A stretch of DNA of 64,000 bases. Origin: Pseudomonas arcuscaelestis. Lineage in GTDB: Bacteria > Pseudomonadota > Gammaproteobacteria > Pseudomonadales > Pseudomonadaceae. The stretch lies in the NCBI RefSeq assembly GCF_016881005.1, contig NZ_JACOPV010000003.1, positions 124,001-188,000 on the forward strand. The letters are read 5' to 3'. Made by a program: the position numbers and the translations under genes. Each line of letters begins with the position of its first letter. Position 1 is the stretch's first letter. Positions 7,675 through 16,324 of the stretch are shown in pieces. The notes under the pieces are model-generated. The model had not been told where the DNA came from. It did not search any database and worked only from the letters and a program-made list of their open reading frames with translations.

Positions 7675-8430
7675 ATGCACGCAGTCGATTTCAATTCGGA
7701 CATGGGCGAAAGCTTTGGCCCATGGACCATCGGTGATGGCGTGGACAGCGAGCTGATGGCCTTTATCAGCTCTGCCAACATCGCCACCGGCTTCCATGCC
7801 GGCGATCCCGGCACCATGCGGCGCACGCTGGAGCAGGCCAAGCAACTCCAGGTGGCGGTCGGTGCGCATCCAGGTTTTCGGGACCTGGTCGGATTTGGCC
7901 GCCGGCACATCAATGCCCCGGCACAGGAACTGGTCGACGACATCTTTTATCAGCTCGGTGCCCTGCGGGAACTGGCGCGCATTCAGGGCATGAACCTGCA
8001 GCACATCAAGCCTCATGGTGCGCTGTACATGCACCTGGCCCGCGATGAGGAAGCCGCACGGCTTTTTGTCCAGACCCTGCATCAGTTGGACCCGGCGCTG
8101 ATGTTGTATTGCATGCCCAATTCGGCTACCTGGCGCGTGGCCCAGGAACTGGGTCAGCCAACCGTGCGTGAGTTCTACGCCGACCGTGACTACGACCTGA
8201 GCGGTTCGATTGTTTTCACCCGCAAGGTTCGGGCACTCGATCCCGAGGAGGTTGCAGCCCGCGTGGTGCGCGCCTGCCAGCAGGGCAAAGTGATGACGGT
8301 GGAGGGCCAGGACCTGGCCATTGAATTCGACTCCATTTGCCTGCACAGCGATACCCCCGGAGCCTTGGCGTTGGTCCAGGCCACGCGGGCGGCGCTCGAC
8401 GCTGCAGGAATTCGCGTGGCAACCCCATGA
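7675..8430 (+). CDS. pxpA: PxpA / LamB-YcsF family protein (5-oxoprolinase subunit A-like)
   Basis: 251 residues with the YcsF family start [14 protein letters not shown], then [33 protein letters not shown] and [12 protein letters not shown]. In bacteria PxpA works with PxpB and PxpC to hydrolyse 5-oxoproline to glutamate with ATP. The start is the ATG at 7675 behind CGGGAG; a TTG lies one codon upstream. It is the first gene of a five-gene operon that also encodes biotin carboxylase and a biotin carrier protein, which the simple E. coli pxpBCA system lacks, so the substrate here may be a different lactam or amide. Confidence 0.9.
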   Translation: MHAVDFNSDMGESFGPWTIGDGVDSELMAFISSANIATGFHAGDPGTMRRTLEQAKQLQVAVGAHPGFRDLVGFGRRHINAPAQELVDDIFYQLGALRELARIQGMNLQHIKPHGALYMHLARDEEAARLFVQTLHQLDPALMLYCMPNSATWRVAQELGQPTVREFYADRDYDLSGSIVFTRKVRALDPEEVAARVVRACQQGKVMTVEGQDLAIEFDSICLHSDTPGALALVQATRAALDAAGIRVATP

Positions 8431-8519
8431 GTCGTTGATACCTGGGCGCTGCGCTCCAGCGCATGCCCCTGCTGATTTTTCTAGCCTGCCTTTCTACAAC
8501 TATTTCAAAAGGAACAGTC

Positions 8520-8765
8520 ATGGCCGAGCAATGCGTAGTCACCCCTCTCCCAGGGACGTTTTATCGTAAAGCCACCCCCGAGTCGCCTTGCTTTGTCGAG
8601 CCCGGTGCCCGTGTCGATGCCGATATCGTCATTGGCTTGATCGAGGTGATGAAGCAGTTTTCCGAACTGACTGCCGGCGTCAGCGGCAGGCTTGTCGACT
8701 TCCAGGTAGAAGACGGCGATCCGGTCGAGCCCGGCCAGGTCATTGCCACCCTTCAGGTTGAGTAA
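8520..8765 (+). CDS. Biotin carboxyl carrier protein (BCCP-like)
   Basis: 81 residues, a stand-alone biotinyl domain. The biotin acceptor lysine lies in IGLIEVMKQFSEL (about residues 39-51; E-V-M-K in place of the usual E-A-M-K), flanked by PLPGTFYRKATPESPCFVEPG at the start and VEDGDPVEPGQVIATLQVE at the end, as in the C-terminal domain of AccB. The N-terminal AccB linker is absent, so this is a minimal carrier. The ATG at 8520 follows AAAAGGAA. It is 9 bases before the biotin carboxylase gene, so the two are probably translated together. Confidence 0.88.
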   Translation: MAEQCVVTPLPGTFYRKATPESPCFVEPGARVDADIVIGLIEVMKQFSELTAGVSGRLVDFQVEDGDPVEPGQVIATLQVE

Positions 8766-8774
8766 GGGGGCCTT

Positions 8775-10157
8775 ATGACTCATGCAATTACCAAACTGCT
8801 GGTGGCCAACCGTGGCGAGATCGCCGTGCGTATCATCCGCGCCGCCAAGGCGCTGGGAATACCGACCGTGGCAGCCTGCAGCGAAGCCGATGTCGACTCG
8901 ATGGCAGCGCAACTGGCCGATGAGGTTCAGGTACTGGGCCCGGCACGCGCTGACCGTAGCTACTTGAACACCGAGGCGGTGCTCTCGGCCCTCAAGGCCA
9001 GCGGCGCGAATGCCGTACACCCAGGCTATGGCTTCCTGTCGGAGAACGCCGACTTTGCCCAAGCTGTGCAAGCGTGTGGTGCAATATTCGTCGGCCCCGA
9101 GGCGCAAACGATTCGCCAGATGGGCGACAAGGCGGTTGCGCGCCGAACGGCAATGCTGGCTGGGGTACCGGTAGTGCCCGGATCAGAAGGCGAGCTGCAT
9201 GATCTGCCAAGCGCACGAGAGGCTGCCGCTCAGGTTGGCTTCCCGCTGTTGATCAAGGCCAGTGCCGGTGGTGGCGGACGCGGTATTCGCCTGGCCCGCG
9301 ACCTGGCCGAGTTCGAGCACGAGTTTGCCAAGGCACGAGGTGAAGCGCAGGCTGCATTCGGCAATGGCGGTGTTTACCTGGAGCGATTCATTCGCCAGGC
9401 CCGGCATATAGAAGTGCAAGTGTTGGGCGATGGCAAACACGCCGTGCACCTGTTCGAGCGTGAGTGTTCATTGCAGCGGCGCCGACAGAAAATCTTCGAA
9501 GAAGCGCCGTCGCCCGTCCTCAGCACCGTGCAGCGCGAGGCTCTGTGCGCCAGCGCGGTAAAACTGGCCCAGGCCCTGAACTATCGAGGGGCGGGCACCC
9601 TTGAATACCTGTATGACGATGTCAGCGGCGAGTTCTTCTTCATTGAGATGAACACCCGCATTCAGGTCGAGCATCCGATCAGCGAAATGATCACTGGCAT
9701 CGATCTGGTTCAGGCCATGTTGCGCATTGCCTCGGGTGAACCATTGGGCCTGCAGCAAAGCGATATTGTTCTGCGTGGCGCGGCCATAGAAATGCGTGTC
9801 AATGCCGAAGACCCCACGCGCGATTTCTTCCCCAGCCCTGGTCAGGTAGAGACGTTGCACTGGCCCCAAGGGGAGGGCGTTCGCGTCGACAGTCACCTGT
9901 TCAGCGGCTACAAAGTGCCGGCGTACTACGATTCGCTACTGGCTAAAGTCATTGTCCATGGCAATGATCGTACCCAGGCGCTGCAGCGGGCACGCACGGC
10001 CTTGGCGCAAACCACGTTGACCGGCATGGCCAACACCCTGGCACTGCATAGGCAACTGCTGGAGCAGCCCTGGCTGATCACCGCCCAATTCAATACCGGC
10101 ACCCTGGAAACCTGGCTGGCCGATCCGGCCCGGCATCGCTGTGGAGATGCGTCATGA
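8775..10157 (+). CDS. Biotin carboxylase (AccC-like)
   Basis: 460 residues, the normal biotin carboxylase length. It begins KLLVANRGEIAVRIIRAAKALG, then HPGYGFLSENADFA, the ATP-grasp glycine loop KASAGGGGRGIR (about residues 158-169), the catalytic ERECSLQRRRQKIFEEAPSP and EMNTRIQVEHPISEMITG. It carboxylates biotin on the carrier protein using ATP and bicarbonate. As it sits between the carrier and the PxpB/PxpC-type genes, it is probably a paralogue dedicated to this pathway, not the housekeeping accC. It overlaps the next start by ATGA. Confidence 0.9.
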   Translation: MTHAITKLLVANRGEIAVRIIRAAKALGIPTVAACSEADVDSMAAQLADEVQVLGPARADRSYLNTEAVLSALKASGANAVHPGYGFLSENADFAQAVQACGAIFVGPEAQTIRQMGDKAVARRTAMLAGVPVVPGSEGELHDLPSAREAAAQVGFPLLIKASAGGGGRGIRLARDLAEFEHEFAKARGEAQAAFGNGGVYLERFIRQARHIEVQVLGDGKHAVHLFERECSLQRRRQKIFEEAPSPVLSTVQREALCASAVKLAQALNYRGAGTLEYLYDDVSGEFFFIEMNTRIQVEHPISEMITGIDLVQAMLRIASGEPLGLQQSDIVLRGAAIEMRVNAEDPTRDFFPSPGQVETLHWPQGEGVRVDSHLFSGYKVPAYYDSLLAKVIVHGNDRTQALQRARTALAQTTLTGMANTLALHRQLLEQPWLITAQFNTGTLETWLADPARHRCGDAS

Positions 10158-11026
10158 ACCGTCCGATTCGCTACAGTTTTGGTGCCGACGAACATCTGTT
10201 CGCCGAGGTCAGCGAAAGCATGTCGCTGGAAGCATTCTTTGTCGGCATGGCCATTACCCGTGCGCTGGAGAAACTCGACCTTGAGGGTGTGCTGGATATT
10301 TGCCTGGCCAACGCTTCTTTCCAGATCCGCTTCGACCCGGACCGGATCGACCCGCAGACGCTGTTGGACGTGGTTAAAACCGTTGAGGTCAAGGCGGTAG
10401 CCGAGCGTACCCTGCAGACCCGGATCATCGAGATTCCGGTGCTGTACAACGACCCCTGGACCCATGAAACCCTGATGCGTTTTCGCGATCGCCACCAGGA
10501 CCCAAGCGCCACCGATCTTGAGTACGCCGCTCGCATCAACGGCCTGGCCGATGTTGATGCCTTTGTCGCCGCGCACAGTGGCGCGCCGTGGTTCGTGTCG
10601 ATGGTGGGTTTCGTTGCAGGCCTGCCGTTCATGTTCCAGATGGTCGAACGCGAGCGTCAACTCCAAGTGCCCAAATACCTGCGCCCACGCACCGACACGC
10701 CAAAGCTGACCCTGGGGCATGGCGGTTGCTTCGGTTGTATCTATTCGGTACGCGGTGCCGGTGGGTACCAGATGTTTGGTGTCACCCCGGCGCCGATCTA
10801 TGACCCGCAGCAAACCCTGGAATATCTCAAGGAGCACATGGTGTTCTTCCGTCCGGGTGACATCGTCCAGTTCAAACCGATTGATCGCCAGGCCTATGAC
10901 CAGGCCGTGGCGGAGGTGGACGCAGGCACTTTCGATCTGCGGATCCGGCCGGTCGAGTTTTCCCTGGATGCGTTTCTCGCTGACCCGGTCAACTATCCCA
11001 AGTCGTTGCAGGAGGTGCTGGCATGA
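10154..11026 (+). CDS. pxpB: PxpB / KipI-like carboxyltransferase subunit (long form)
   Basis: 290 residues, about 70 more than E. coli PxpB. The N-terminal half includes SFGADEHLFAEVSE and LDICLANASFQIRFDPDRID. The core has the family's IPVLYNDPW, then FVSMVGFVAGLPFM and YLRPRTDTPKLTLGHGGCFG, matching the KipI/allophanate hydrolase subunit 1 fold that also forms half of the carboxyltransferase domain of urea carboxylase. The extra length is mostly between DPW and the GF.AG.PF motif and at the C-terminus. It overlaps both neighbours by four bases. Confidence 0.85.
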   Translation: MNRPIRYSFGADEHLFAEVSESMSLEAFFVGMAITRALEKLDLEGVLDICLANASFQIRFDPDRIDPQTLLDVVKTVEVKAVAERTLQTRIIEIPVLYNDPWTHETLMRFRDRHQDPSATDLEYAARINGLADVDAFVAAHSGAPWFVSMVGFVAGLPFMFQMVERERQLQVPKYLRPRTDTPKLTLGHGGCFGCIYSVRGAGGYQMFGVTPAPIYDPQQTLEYLKEHMVFFRPGDIVQFKPIDRQAYDQAVAEVDAGTFDLRIRPVEFSLDAFLADPVNYPKSLQEVLA

Positions 11027-11997
11027 TCAAGGTACTCAAACCTGGCCTGGCCACCTCTGTCCAGGATCTAGGCCGTGAAGGCTACTACCACCTGGGCATT
11101 CCGCCTTCCGGCGCGCTCGATCAGTATGCCCTGCGGGCTGCCAACCTGCTGGTAGGCAACGAGCCTGGCGCCGCGGCGCTGGAGTGCACGTTGCTCGGCC
11201 CGGAACTGCAATTTAGCGAAGATGCCCTGGTGGCCTTCAGCGGCGCGTACATGGCTGCGCTTTTGGACGAGGTGCAGGTGCCACCGGACACCGCCTTTGA
11301 GGTGCGTGCCGGTCAAGTGTTGCGCTTGAGCTACCCCAAGGTCGGTGCGCGACTGTATCTGGCGGTGGCAGGCGGTATCGATGTACCTGTAGTGCTGGGC
11401 AGCCGTTCCACCTATACCCTCGGCGGCCTGGGTGGTTTCAACGGCCGACGCCTGGTAGCGGGAGACGAACTGCCGGTAGGCGCTCCAAGCGGCAAGGGCA
11501 AGGTTGGCGCCAGCCTGCCTATGGCCTTGCGCCAGTCATTGGGCGGTGAGGTTGAACTGCGGGTGGTGCCGGGGCTGTACTACGACCGCCTGCAACCTGC
11601 TGCCGCGGCGAGCTTCTTCGCCGAGCCGTGGACGGTTGGCTCGGAAGCTGACCGTATCGGCTATCGCTTCAAGGGTGGCAGCGCCCTGAGTTTTCAGGCC
11701 CGCGAACAACCTTTCGGGGCAGGGTCGGACCCTTCCAATATCGTCGACAGCTGTTACCCCATCGGCTCGATCCAGGTGCCGGCGGGGCTCGAACCGATCA
11801 TCCTGCACCGTGACGCGGTGTCTGGTGGCGGTTACGCCATGATCGGCACGGTGATCAGCGCGGACCTGGACCTGGTCGGGCAGATGCAACCCAATCAGAA
11901 GGCGCGCTTTCGTGAAGTGTCACTGGACGATGCCTTGGCAGCCCGCCAGCAGTACAAGAAAAAGCTCAAGCGCATGGCCGAGTTGTTTGCTGGCTAA
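11023..11997 (+). CDS. pxpC: PxpC / KipA-like biotin-dependent carboxyltransferase subunit
   Basis: 324 residues, starting IKVLKPGLATSVQDLGREGYYHLGIPPSGALDQYALRAANLLVGN, the hallmark of the KipA/PxpC family. Later motifs include GSRSTYTLGGLGGFNGR, SEADRIGYRF and IGTVISADLDLVGQMQP. Homologous domains form the second half of the urea carboxylase carboxyltransferase. With PxpB it should make the catalytic site that uses carboxybiotin here. A hairpin (12020-12049) follows 22 bases after the stop and may terminate the operon. Confidence 0.9.
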   Translation: MIKVLKPGLATSVQDLGREGYYHLGIPPSGALDQYALRAANLLVGNEPGAAALECTLLGPELQFSEDALVAFSGAYMAALLDEVQVPPDTAFEVRAGQVLRLSYPKVGARLYLAVAGGIDVPVVLGSRSTYTLGGLGGFNGRRLVAGDELPVGAPSGKGKVGASLPMALRQSLGGEVELRVVPGLYYDRLQPAAAASFFAEPWTVGSEADRIGYRFKGGSALSFQAREQPFGAGSDPSNIVDSCYPIGSIQVPAGLEPIILHRDAVSGGGYAMIGTVISADLDLVGQMQPNQKARFREVSLDDALAARQQYKKKLKRMAELFAG

Positions 11998-12019
11998 CTG
12001 ACGCGCCTGGCGCAAGCCA

Positions 12020-12049
12020 AGCCTGCCTGCCGTTGAAGGAGGGCAGGCT
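12020..12049 (+). terminator. Stem-loop after the pxp-like operon
   Basis: AGCCTGCC (12020-12027) pairs perfectly with GGCAGGCT (12042-12049) across a 14-base loop. There is no T-run after it, so termination is possible but not assured. Confidence 0.4.
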
Positions 12050-12208
12050 CACGCATTGGTCACTGCATCGATGCTGCCGCTCACGCCCGGCGATGAATTG
12101 AACACACGCAGCGCAGCGGCACGATCAATTTTCGGGGTGCCCTGAAGCGCTATTGATGCGCCGATGGGCCAAAGTCGATGGGCCCGGCACCCTACCTGGG
12201 CCCAGCGT

Positions 12209-12538
12209 TCAGCGCTGTGCCACCGCGTGGTGAACACACTGTTCATAGTAGGTCTGCTTGATGGCGGCGGGCTTGAGCCGTGACTGGCTGTTGTAGGTCT
12301 GTTCGGTGATACCCATGGCGGTCATGCGCATCCACGGCTTGGGAAATTTGCGCACCTGAAGGCGCTTGCGCGCCGAGTACAAGGTTACGCCTGATAGCTT
12401 CGATTGCTGCGCGCCCGCGGCTATATCCGATCCCCAATTACACACATAACGATCATTCTTGGCCAGCGCCTTGGCCTGGGCACCCAGGGAGAACGTGGCA
12501 AGGAAAAGCGCTGCAAGGGTTAATCCATAAGCCCGCAT
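12209..12538 (-). CDS. Small exported protein of unknown function
   Basis: 109 residues with a good signal peptide (MRAYG, hydrophobic core LTLAALFLATFSLG, cleavage after AQA near residue 22). The mature part is basic, has two cysteines (VCNWGSDIAAGAQQ and YEQCVHH) and no domain I recognise. Its pattern of short basic strands suggests a small periplasmic protein held by one disulfide. It diverges from the transsulfuration operon with 258 bases between them, and that gap holds no gene. Confidence 0.7.
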   Translation of the reverse strand: MRAYGLTLAALFLATFSLGAQAKALAKNDRYVCNWGSDIAAGAQQSKLSGVTLYSARKRLQVRKFPKPWMRMTAMGITEQTYNSQSRLKPAAIKQTYYEQCVHHAVAQR

Positions 12539-12796
12539 AGTGGCAACCTAAGCTATTGAAAGGAAAGCAAGTTTGCCAACGAACACAGCAGCAAGGGGCC
12601 AGCAGTTTGCCTTATTTGTTTCCCGACAATTTGCTCAGCGTGGCGATGGAGAAAAATTGCGCCTACCGATTGGCTGTGGGCGGTTGCGGCGTGCAGCAAG
12701 CGCGCCTATGGTCGAAACGAGGTATTGCAAGGGCGAGTGAGCCGACCGGTACAGGTGGCGGCTCAGCCGCTGACCATTCCAGCTGCGAGGTGACCC

Positions 12797-14173
12797 ATGG
12801 CCAATGACTCCCGCCCGGCGGTACTCGAACTGATCGGTAACACACCGATGGTACGGGTCAGTCGATTCGATACCGGTCCGTGTACCTTGTTCCTTAAGCT
12901 CGAATCACAGAACCCGGGCGGTTCGATCAAGGACCGCATCGGCTTGGCCATGATCGATGCGGCCGAGCGCGATGGCCGATTGCGTCCCGGTGGCACCATC
13001 GTCGAAGCGACTGCTGGCAACACCGGCCTTGGCCTGGCCCTGGTCGGCCGGGCCAAGGGTTATCGGGTAGTGCTGGTGGTACCCGACAAGATGTCTACCG
13101 AGAAGGTTCTGCACCTCAAGGCCATGGGCGCCGAGGTGCATATTACCCGTTCCGATGTCGGCAAGGGCCACCCAGAGTACTACCAGGATGTTGCCGCGCG
13201 CTTGACCACGGAGATTCCCGAGGCGTTCTTCGCCGATCAATTCAACAACCCGGCCAACCCGTTGGCACACGAGTGCAGCACTGCACCGGAGATCTGGGCG
13301 CAGATGCACCATGACCTCGATGCCATTGTGGTAGGCGTCGGTTCGGCTGGCACCCTCACAGGCTTGACCCGGTTCTTTCGCCGGGTGCAGCCGGACTTGA
13401 GTATGGTGCTGGCTGATCCAGTCGGCTCGGTGATGGCCGAGTACAGCCGCAGCGGTACGCTCTGCACTCCCGGAACATGGGCAGTGGAGGGCATAGGTGA
13501 AGACTTCGTGCCGTCGATAGCCGACCTCTCCAGCGTGCGCCAGGCCTATTCGATCAGCGATGAAGAAAGCTTCGAACATGCCCGTCAGTTGCTGCGCGCC
13601 GAAGGCATCCTCGGTGGGTCCTCGACTGGAACATTGCTTGCCGCCGCGTTACGTTACTGCCGTGAACAGACCGAACCCAAGCGGGTGGTGAGTTTTGTCT
13701 GCGACACCGGTACCCGTTATTTGTCCAAGGTCTACAACGACCAGTGGATGACCGACCAGGGCCTGCTGCAGTTCAAGCATTACGGCGACTTGCGCGACCT
13801 CATCGCCCGACGCTTCGAAGATGGCCGGGTGATCAGCGTAGGTCCCGGCGATACCTTGCTGACCGCTTTCCAGCGCATGCGCCTGGCCGATGTCTCGCAA
13901 CTGCCGGTGCTTGAAAATGGCCAGCGCCTGGTCGGGGTGATCGACGAGTCGGATATTTTACTGGGCATGCATGCCGACCCTACGCACTTCAGCCTGCCGG
14001 TGGCCAGCGCCATGACCGACACACTGCAAACCCTGCCGCCCAGTGCCAGTCTGGCTACACTGCAAGCGGAACTCGACCGTGGGCTGGTGGCGATTATCGC
14101 CGATGCTTCGGGCTTTCATGGCCTGATTACCCGTGTCGACATGCTCAACCACTTGCGCAGGTCCTTGCCATGA
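12797..14173 (+). CDS. cbs: Cystathionine beta-synthase
   Basis: 458 residues: a fold-type II PLP enzyme domain followed by two CBS domains. The PLP lysine is in NPGGSIKDRIG (about residue 42), the phosphate loop region is TAGNTGLGLAL, and GVGSAGTLTG and GSSTGT follow. From about residue 340 the CBS pair reads ISVGPGDTLLTAFQRM..VSQLPVL..GQRLVGVIDESDIL and later LITRVDML. Cystathionine beta-synthase condenses serine and homocysteine; the CBS pair usually senses a ligand such as SAM. The start ATG follows GAGGTGA. It overlaps the gamma-lyase gene by ATGA, so together they form a reverse transsulfuration operon. Confidence 0.93.
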   Translation: MANDSRPAVLELIGNTPMVRVSRFDTGPCTLFLKLESQNPGGSIKDRIGLAMIDAAERDGRLRPGGTIVEATAGNTGLGLALVGRAKGYRVVLVVPDKMSTEKVLHLKAMGAEVHITRSDVGKGHPEYYQDVAARLTTEIPEAFFADQFNNPANPLAHECSTAPEIWAQMHHDLDAIVVGVGSAGTLTGLTRFFRRVQPDLSMVLADPVGSVMAEYSRSGTLCTPGTWAVEGIGEDFVPSIADLSSVRQAYSISDEESFEHARQLLRAEGILGGSSTGTLLAAALRYCREQTEPKRVVSFVCDTGTRYLSKVYNDQWMTDQGLLQFKHYGDLRDLIARRFEDGRVISVGPGDTLLTAFQRMRLADVSQLPVLENGQRLVGVIDESDILLGMHADPTHFSLPVASAMTDTLQTLPPSASLATLQAELDRGLVAIIADASGFHGLITRVDMLNHLRRSLP

Positions 14174-15345
14174 GTCAGCACGATGAAAGCAACGCCTCAC
14201 TCGGCTTCGCCACCCGCGTGATCCATGCCGGGCAATCTCCAGACCCTTCCACGGGCGCCTTGATGCCGCCGATTTACGCCAATTCGACCTATGCCCAACA
14301 AAGCCCCGGGGTGCATAAAGGCCTGGACTACGGGCGCTCGCACAACCCCACGCGCTGGGCGCTGGAGCGCTGTGTGGCGGATCTGGAGGGCGGCACCCAG
14401 GCCTTCGCCTTTGCCTCGGGGCTGGCAACCATCGCCAATGTGCTGGAACTGCTCGATGCCGGTGCCCACGTAGTCTCTGGCAATGACCTTTATGGCGGTA
14501 CCTTTCGCCTGTTCGAGCGGGTGCGTCGGCGTAGTGCCGGGCACCGTTTCAGTTTTGTCGATCTGACCGACCTGGAGGCTTTCGAGGCGGCCCTGGAAGA
14601 GGACACGCAAATGGTCTGGGTCGAGACGCCCAGCAATCCTCTGCTCAGCCTCACCGATCTGCTGGCCGTGGCCGACATTTGCCGCCAGCGCGGGATTCTC
14701 TGTGTGGCCGACAATACCTTTGCCAGCCCTTGGGTCCAGCGCCCCCTGGAACTGGGTTTCGACATTGTCGTGCACTCGACCACCAAATACCTCAACGGCC
14801 ACTCCGACGTGATCGGCGGAATCGCCGTGGCGGGAAACCCTGAGCTGGCCGAACGCCTGGGTTTTTTGCAGAACGCGGTGGGCGCCATTGCCGGGCCGTT
14901 CGATGCCTTTCTCACCTTGCGCGGGGTGAAGACCCTGGCCTTGCGCATGGAGCGCCACTGCAGCAATGCCCTGGAGCTGGCGCACTGGCTGGAGCGCCAG
15001 CCACAGGTGGCGCGGGTTTATTATCCAGGGTTGGTCTCGCACCCCCAGCATGGTCTGGCGCGGCGGCAGATGCATGGCTTTGGCGGGATGATCTCATTGG
15101 ACCTCAACAGTGATCTGGCCGGGGCCAGGCGCTTTCTTGAAAGTGTGAATATTTTCGCCTTAGCGGAAAGCCTCGGCGGGGTGGAAAGCCTGATCGAACA
15201 CCCGGCGATCATGACCCATGCCAGCATCCCGGCGCAGACCCGGGCGCAGATCGGTATTGGTGATGCGCTGATTCGTCTGTCGGTGGGGGTGGAGGATGTT
15301 GAAGACCTGCGCGCAGACCTGGCTCAGGCGTTGGCGCGGATATAG
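14170..15345 (+). CDS. Cystathionine gamma-lyase / PLP-dependent Cys-Met metabolism enzyme
   Basis: 391 residues, a fold-type I PLP enzyme of the Cys/Met metabolism family. Motifs: GFATRVIHAGQSPDPSTGA, YGRSHNPTRWALERCVADLEGG, FASGLATIANVL, and the PLP lysine in DIVVHSTTKYLNGHSDVIGG (near residue 207). The coupling to a cystathionine beta-synthase gene makes gamma-lyase (cystathionine to cysteine, 2-oxobutyrate and ammonia) the best call. Methionine gamma-lyase or gamma-synthase activity cannot be excluded from sequence alone. Confidence 0.88.
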   Translation: MSQHDESNASLGFATRVIHAGQSPDPSTGALMPPIYANSTYAQQSPGVHKGLDYGRSHNPTRWALERCVADLEGGTQAFAFASGLATIANVLELLDAGAHVVSGNDLYGGTFRLFERVRRRSAGHRFSFVDLTDLEAFEAALEEDTQMVWVETPSNPLLSLTDLLAVADICRQRGILCVADNTFASPWVQRPLELGFDIVVHSTTKYLNGHSDVIGGIAVAGNPELAERLGFLQNAVGAIAGPFDAFLTLRGVKTLALRMERHCSNALELAHWLERQPQVARVYYPGLVSHPQHGLARRQMHGFGGMISLDLNSDLAGARRFLESVNIFALAESLGGVESLIEHPAIMTHASIPAQTRAQIGIGDALIRLSVGVEDVEDLRADLAQALARI

Positions 15346-15408
15346 ATCGCTATTGACCTTCGCGGGGCATGCTCGCGCCTACGGGTGCTGGTATTGCCCA
15401 GCGGTTTT

Positions 15409-15448
15409 GTAAACAATAGCGCCCGCTGAAAATGCGCTAATTGTTTAC
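15409..15448. repeat. Long near-perfect inverted repeat upstream of the GNAT gene
   Basis: GTAAACAATAGCGC (15409-15422) is mirrored by GCGCTAATTGTTTAC (15434-15448); one extra base bulges. The 11-base loop makes a stable hairpin. It lies between the gamma-lyase stop and the GNAT start at 15463, so it may be a terminator for the first, an operator for the second, or a leader hairpin. A degraded REP-like sequence (CTTCGCGG...GCTCGCGCCTAC) lies just upstream at about 15358-15382. Confidence 0.5.
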
Positions 15449-15462
15449 TGACCGAGATACCC

Positions 15463-15972
15463 ATGCCTTCGAATCCCTTTACCGTCGAGCTGCTGCAAAC
15501 CGGCCCGGAACAAGCCGAGCTGATCCGCAACCTGTACCAGTTCTATGCCTACGAGTCCTCGGATTGGGAGCAGGAGGACGTGGAGGTGGACGGCCGTTTC
15601 TACATTCACGAGGAGCATCTTGCACGCTACTGGCAAGACCCTCAGTGGAGCGCCAACCTGATTCTGGTCGATGGTTTTATCGCCGGCTTCCTGTTGGTAG
15701 AGCGCAGCGAATTTGCAGCGCTCAATGCCCTGGAATTGGCCGATCTGTTCATCCTCAAGCGCTACCGGCGCAAGGGCATAGGCCGTGCCATTGCCAGCCA
15801 GGTGCTGATGAGCGAGGAGTTCGACTGGCTGGTGCGCTTCTATGATCAGGATGAAACCGCCCAGGCCTTCTGGCGCGCGGTTCTGGATAACCTGCCACGG
15901 CCGGTACGTACGATCGAACTGGATGACGAACCCGAACTGCTCAGTTACCTGGTGACCCGCGCCGTGCACTGA
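15463..15972 (+). CDS. GNAT-family N-acetyltransferase
   Basis: 169 residues with the GNAT acetyl-CoA binding motif A: ADLFILKRYRRKGIGRAIASQVL (about residues 93-115), preceded by strands ANLILVDGFIAGFLLVERSE. The N-terminus (IRNLYQFYAYESSDW) matches a subgroup of small-molecule acetyltransferases in Pseudomonas. The substrate is unknown. It stands alone behind the 15409-15448 hairpin. Confidence 0.88.
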   Translation: MPSNPFTVELLQTGPEQAELIRNLYQFYAYESSDWEQEDVEVDGRFYIHEEHLARYWQDPQWSANLILVDGFIAGFLLVERSEFAALNALELADLFILKRYRRKGIGRAIASQVLMSEEFDWLVRFYDQDETAQAFWRAVLDNLPRPVRTIELDDEPELLSYLVTRAVH

Positions 15973-16324
15973 TCGCTCGGCGGCGCGCTTGCCAACGGCA
16001 ATGGGCTCATGTTCCAGTGGCAGACCGGTCATTCTGTTGGCAGTGCCTGCCCGTTTGGCTTGTGCCGCCCGCTACAGGTGTATTGCGATGTGTCGCTCAA
16101 GGATTTTTCCATGGTCTACCCAGCCGGTGGTGCACCGAACGCTGCGGTGCGCATCGAGCCTGAGCGGTTGGCCGCATTGGTGAATGCGCAGTGGGTAGAT
16201 GTTGCCGCGCAAAGCGTTGGCGTGGATGTAGGCGTACCGGGCTGAAAAAAATTGCGCTACGCCTGTCCCTTTTTCGGCACTCGCTTGTCATCAAAGGCAA
16301 GTGAACCGATTAGAGAGCGCAACA
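15973..16324. other. Gene-free stretch before the TonB transducer
   Basis: About 350 bases without a convincing gene. A 78-codon reading frame at 16009-16245 ends in SMVYPAGGAPNAAVRIEPERLAALVNAQWVDVA, which reads like ordinary coding sequence and may be the decayed end of a gene. I could not assign it to a family. The right end holds the probable promoter of the TonB transducer. Confidence 0.4.
16244..16269 (+). promoter_or_regulatory. Possible FecI-type promoter of the TonB transducer
   Basis: GAAAA (16244-16248), a 16-base spacer and GTCCC (16265-16269) resemble promoters used by Pseudomonas iron-starvation sigma factors. It is 56 bases before the chosen ATG. The match is short and could be chance. 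Confidence 0.3.

Noticed and set aside
12049..12246. 65-codon reverse frame before the small exported protein gene
   Set aside because: Composition is odd at the start, there is no ribosome site, and the frame overlaps the end of the better-supported gene at 12209-12538.
12643..12677. GAGAAAAATTGCGC stretch before cbs, similar to the sequence before the TonB transducer
   Set aside because: The -10 spacing does not fit the same sigma factor, and the similarity is limited to an A-run followed by TTGCGC.
16009..16245. 78-codon frame before the TonB transducer
   Set aside because: It reads like coding sequence at its end but has no recognisable family, a poor start and no ribosome site. It may be a remnant; not called as a gene.
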